Shown here piece after piece: positions 21,161-21,436 of a stretch of 21,436 nt of DNA (positions are counted from its first letter, which is position 1; every line of letters begins with the position of its first letter). The stretch covers positions 1-21,436 of the forward strand of contig DATLAN010000532.1 in assembly GCA_035527455.1 (NCBI GenBank), read 5' to 3'. Origin of the DNA: DATLAN01 sp035527455 (lineage in GTDB: Bacteria > Planctomycetota > Planctomycetia > Pirellulales > Thermoguttaceae). The notes under the pieces are model-generated. The model made no database searches, was not told where the DNA came from, and saw only the letters and a program-made list of their open reading frames with translations. The position numbers and the translations under genes were made by a program.

Positions 21161-21436
21161 ATGCCCCCCTGCCCTGCCCCGGATACTTGCTGGCTGTACT
21201 TGGTTCGACACGCGGAAACGGAGAACAACCGGGCGCGGCCGCGGAGGTTGCAGGGGCGGCGGACGGATCCGGGGCTCTCGGAGGATGGGCACCGGCAGGC
21301 CCGAGAGACTGCCGAGGCGCTTGCCCGGCGGCCGCTCGATGCCGTCTACTGCTCCCCCCTGCTCCGCGCCCGGCAGACGGCCGAAGCCATTGCCCGGCCG
21401 CACGGGCTGGCGTTGGAACTGGTCGAGGACCTGATC
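21161..21436 (+). CDS. Histidine phosphatase family protein (phosphoglycerate mutase-like), 3' end outside window
   Basis: The first 92 residues are present. The phosphohistidine motif is LVRHAETENN (the family RHG with Ala in place of Gly). LSEDGHRQARETAEALARRP and VYCSPLLRARQTAEAIARPH are the second and third family blocks, which hold the conserved serine/arginine pocket. The remaining catalytic His and Glu lie beyond the window. Substrates in this family range from sugar phosphates to phospho-histidine proteins and cannot be told here. The first codons (MPPCPAP) are encoded by a CCCTGCCCTGCCCC repeat, and the leader is a TGAAATC heptamer array without a ribosome binding site. The exact start is therefore less sure than the family. 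Confidence 0.88.
   Translation, partial: MPPCPAPDTCWLYLVRHAETENNRARPRRLQGRRTDPGLSEDGHRQARETAEALARRPLDAVYCSPLLRARQTAEAIARPHGLALELVEDLI

Overview
The window looks like a chromosomal stretch from a member of the Planctomycetota. The evidence is a secreted protein ending in the planctomycete-restricted TIGR03000 domain, a secreted formylglycine-type sulfatase, a Ser/Thr kinase, GC-rich coding sequence, and gene gaps full of short repeats. This placement is an inference from gene content; no rRNA or tRNA gene is present.

Layout. Positions 1-1331 hold a 3'-truncated B12-binding radical SAM gene on the minus strand. Next come a small antitoxin/PIN-toxin operon (1645-2318) and a secreted protein-L-isoaspartate methyltransferase with an extra C-terminal beta-rich domain (2427-3659). 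A SEDS/RodA cell-wall polymerase follows on the minus strand (3699-4832), then the TIGR03000 secreted protein (5432-6736) with a strong terminator. A plus-strand block carries asd, truA, a sulfatase and a GT4 glycosyltransferase; the last two are 4 bp apart. Then come a short cytoplasmic Ser/Thr kinase, accA, a CvpA-like membrane protein (minus), a YdjM/DUF457 membrane hydrolase, dtd (minus) and pdxA. From about 18.0 kb the character changes. There is a 500 bp pyrimidine-skewed region without a convincing gene, a PH-like membrane protein, an orphan 289-residue protein with a glycine-rich hydrophobic segment, and two wrecked REP-associated transposase (RAYT) elements still flanked by perfect inverted repeats. 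A histidine phosphatase gene runs off the right edge.

Most genes are housekeeping (lysine/threonine/DAP precursor synthesis, tRNA modification and proofreading, fatty acid and B6 synthesis, wall synthesis) and do not form one pathway. The PIN toxin pair and the 18.8-20.7 kb pair are the accessory genes.

The most striking structure is in the repeats. Many gaps carry period-7 tandem arrays whose heptamer differs from site to site but keeps strict phase. At seven genes (PIN toxin, rodA, asd, GT4, kinase, dtd, pdxA) the stop codon itself lies inside a repeat unit. Three of these (rodA, asd, dtd) share one composite 3'-end module: stop codon inside a GTAGTGG-type array, followed by a conserved hairpin core. 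In the one case where a gene meets such an array from the stop-free side (the DUF457 hydrolase), its reading frame runs through the array and antisense across the whole of dtd. I consider this 3'-end repeat system the best candidate here for something undescribed.
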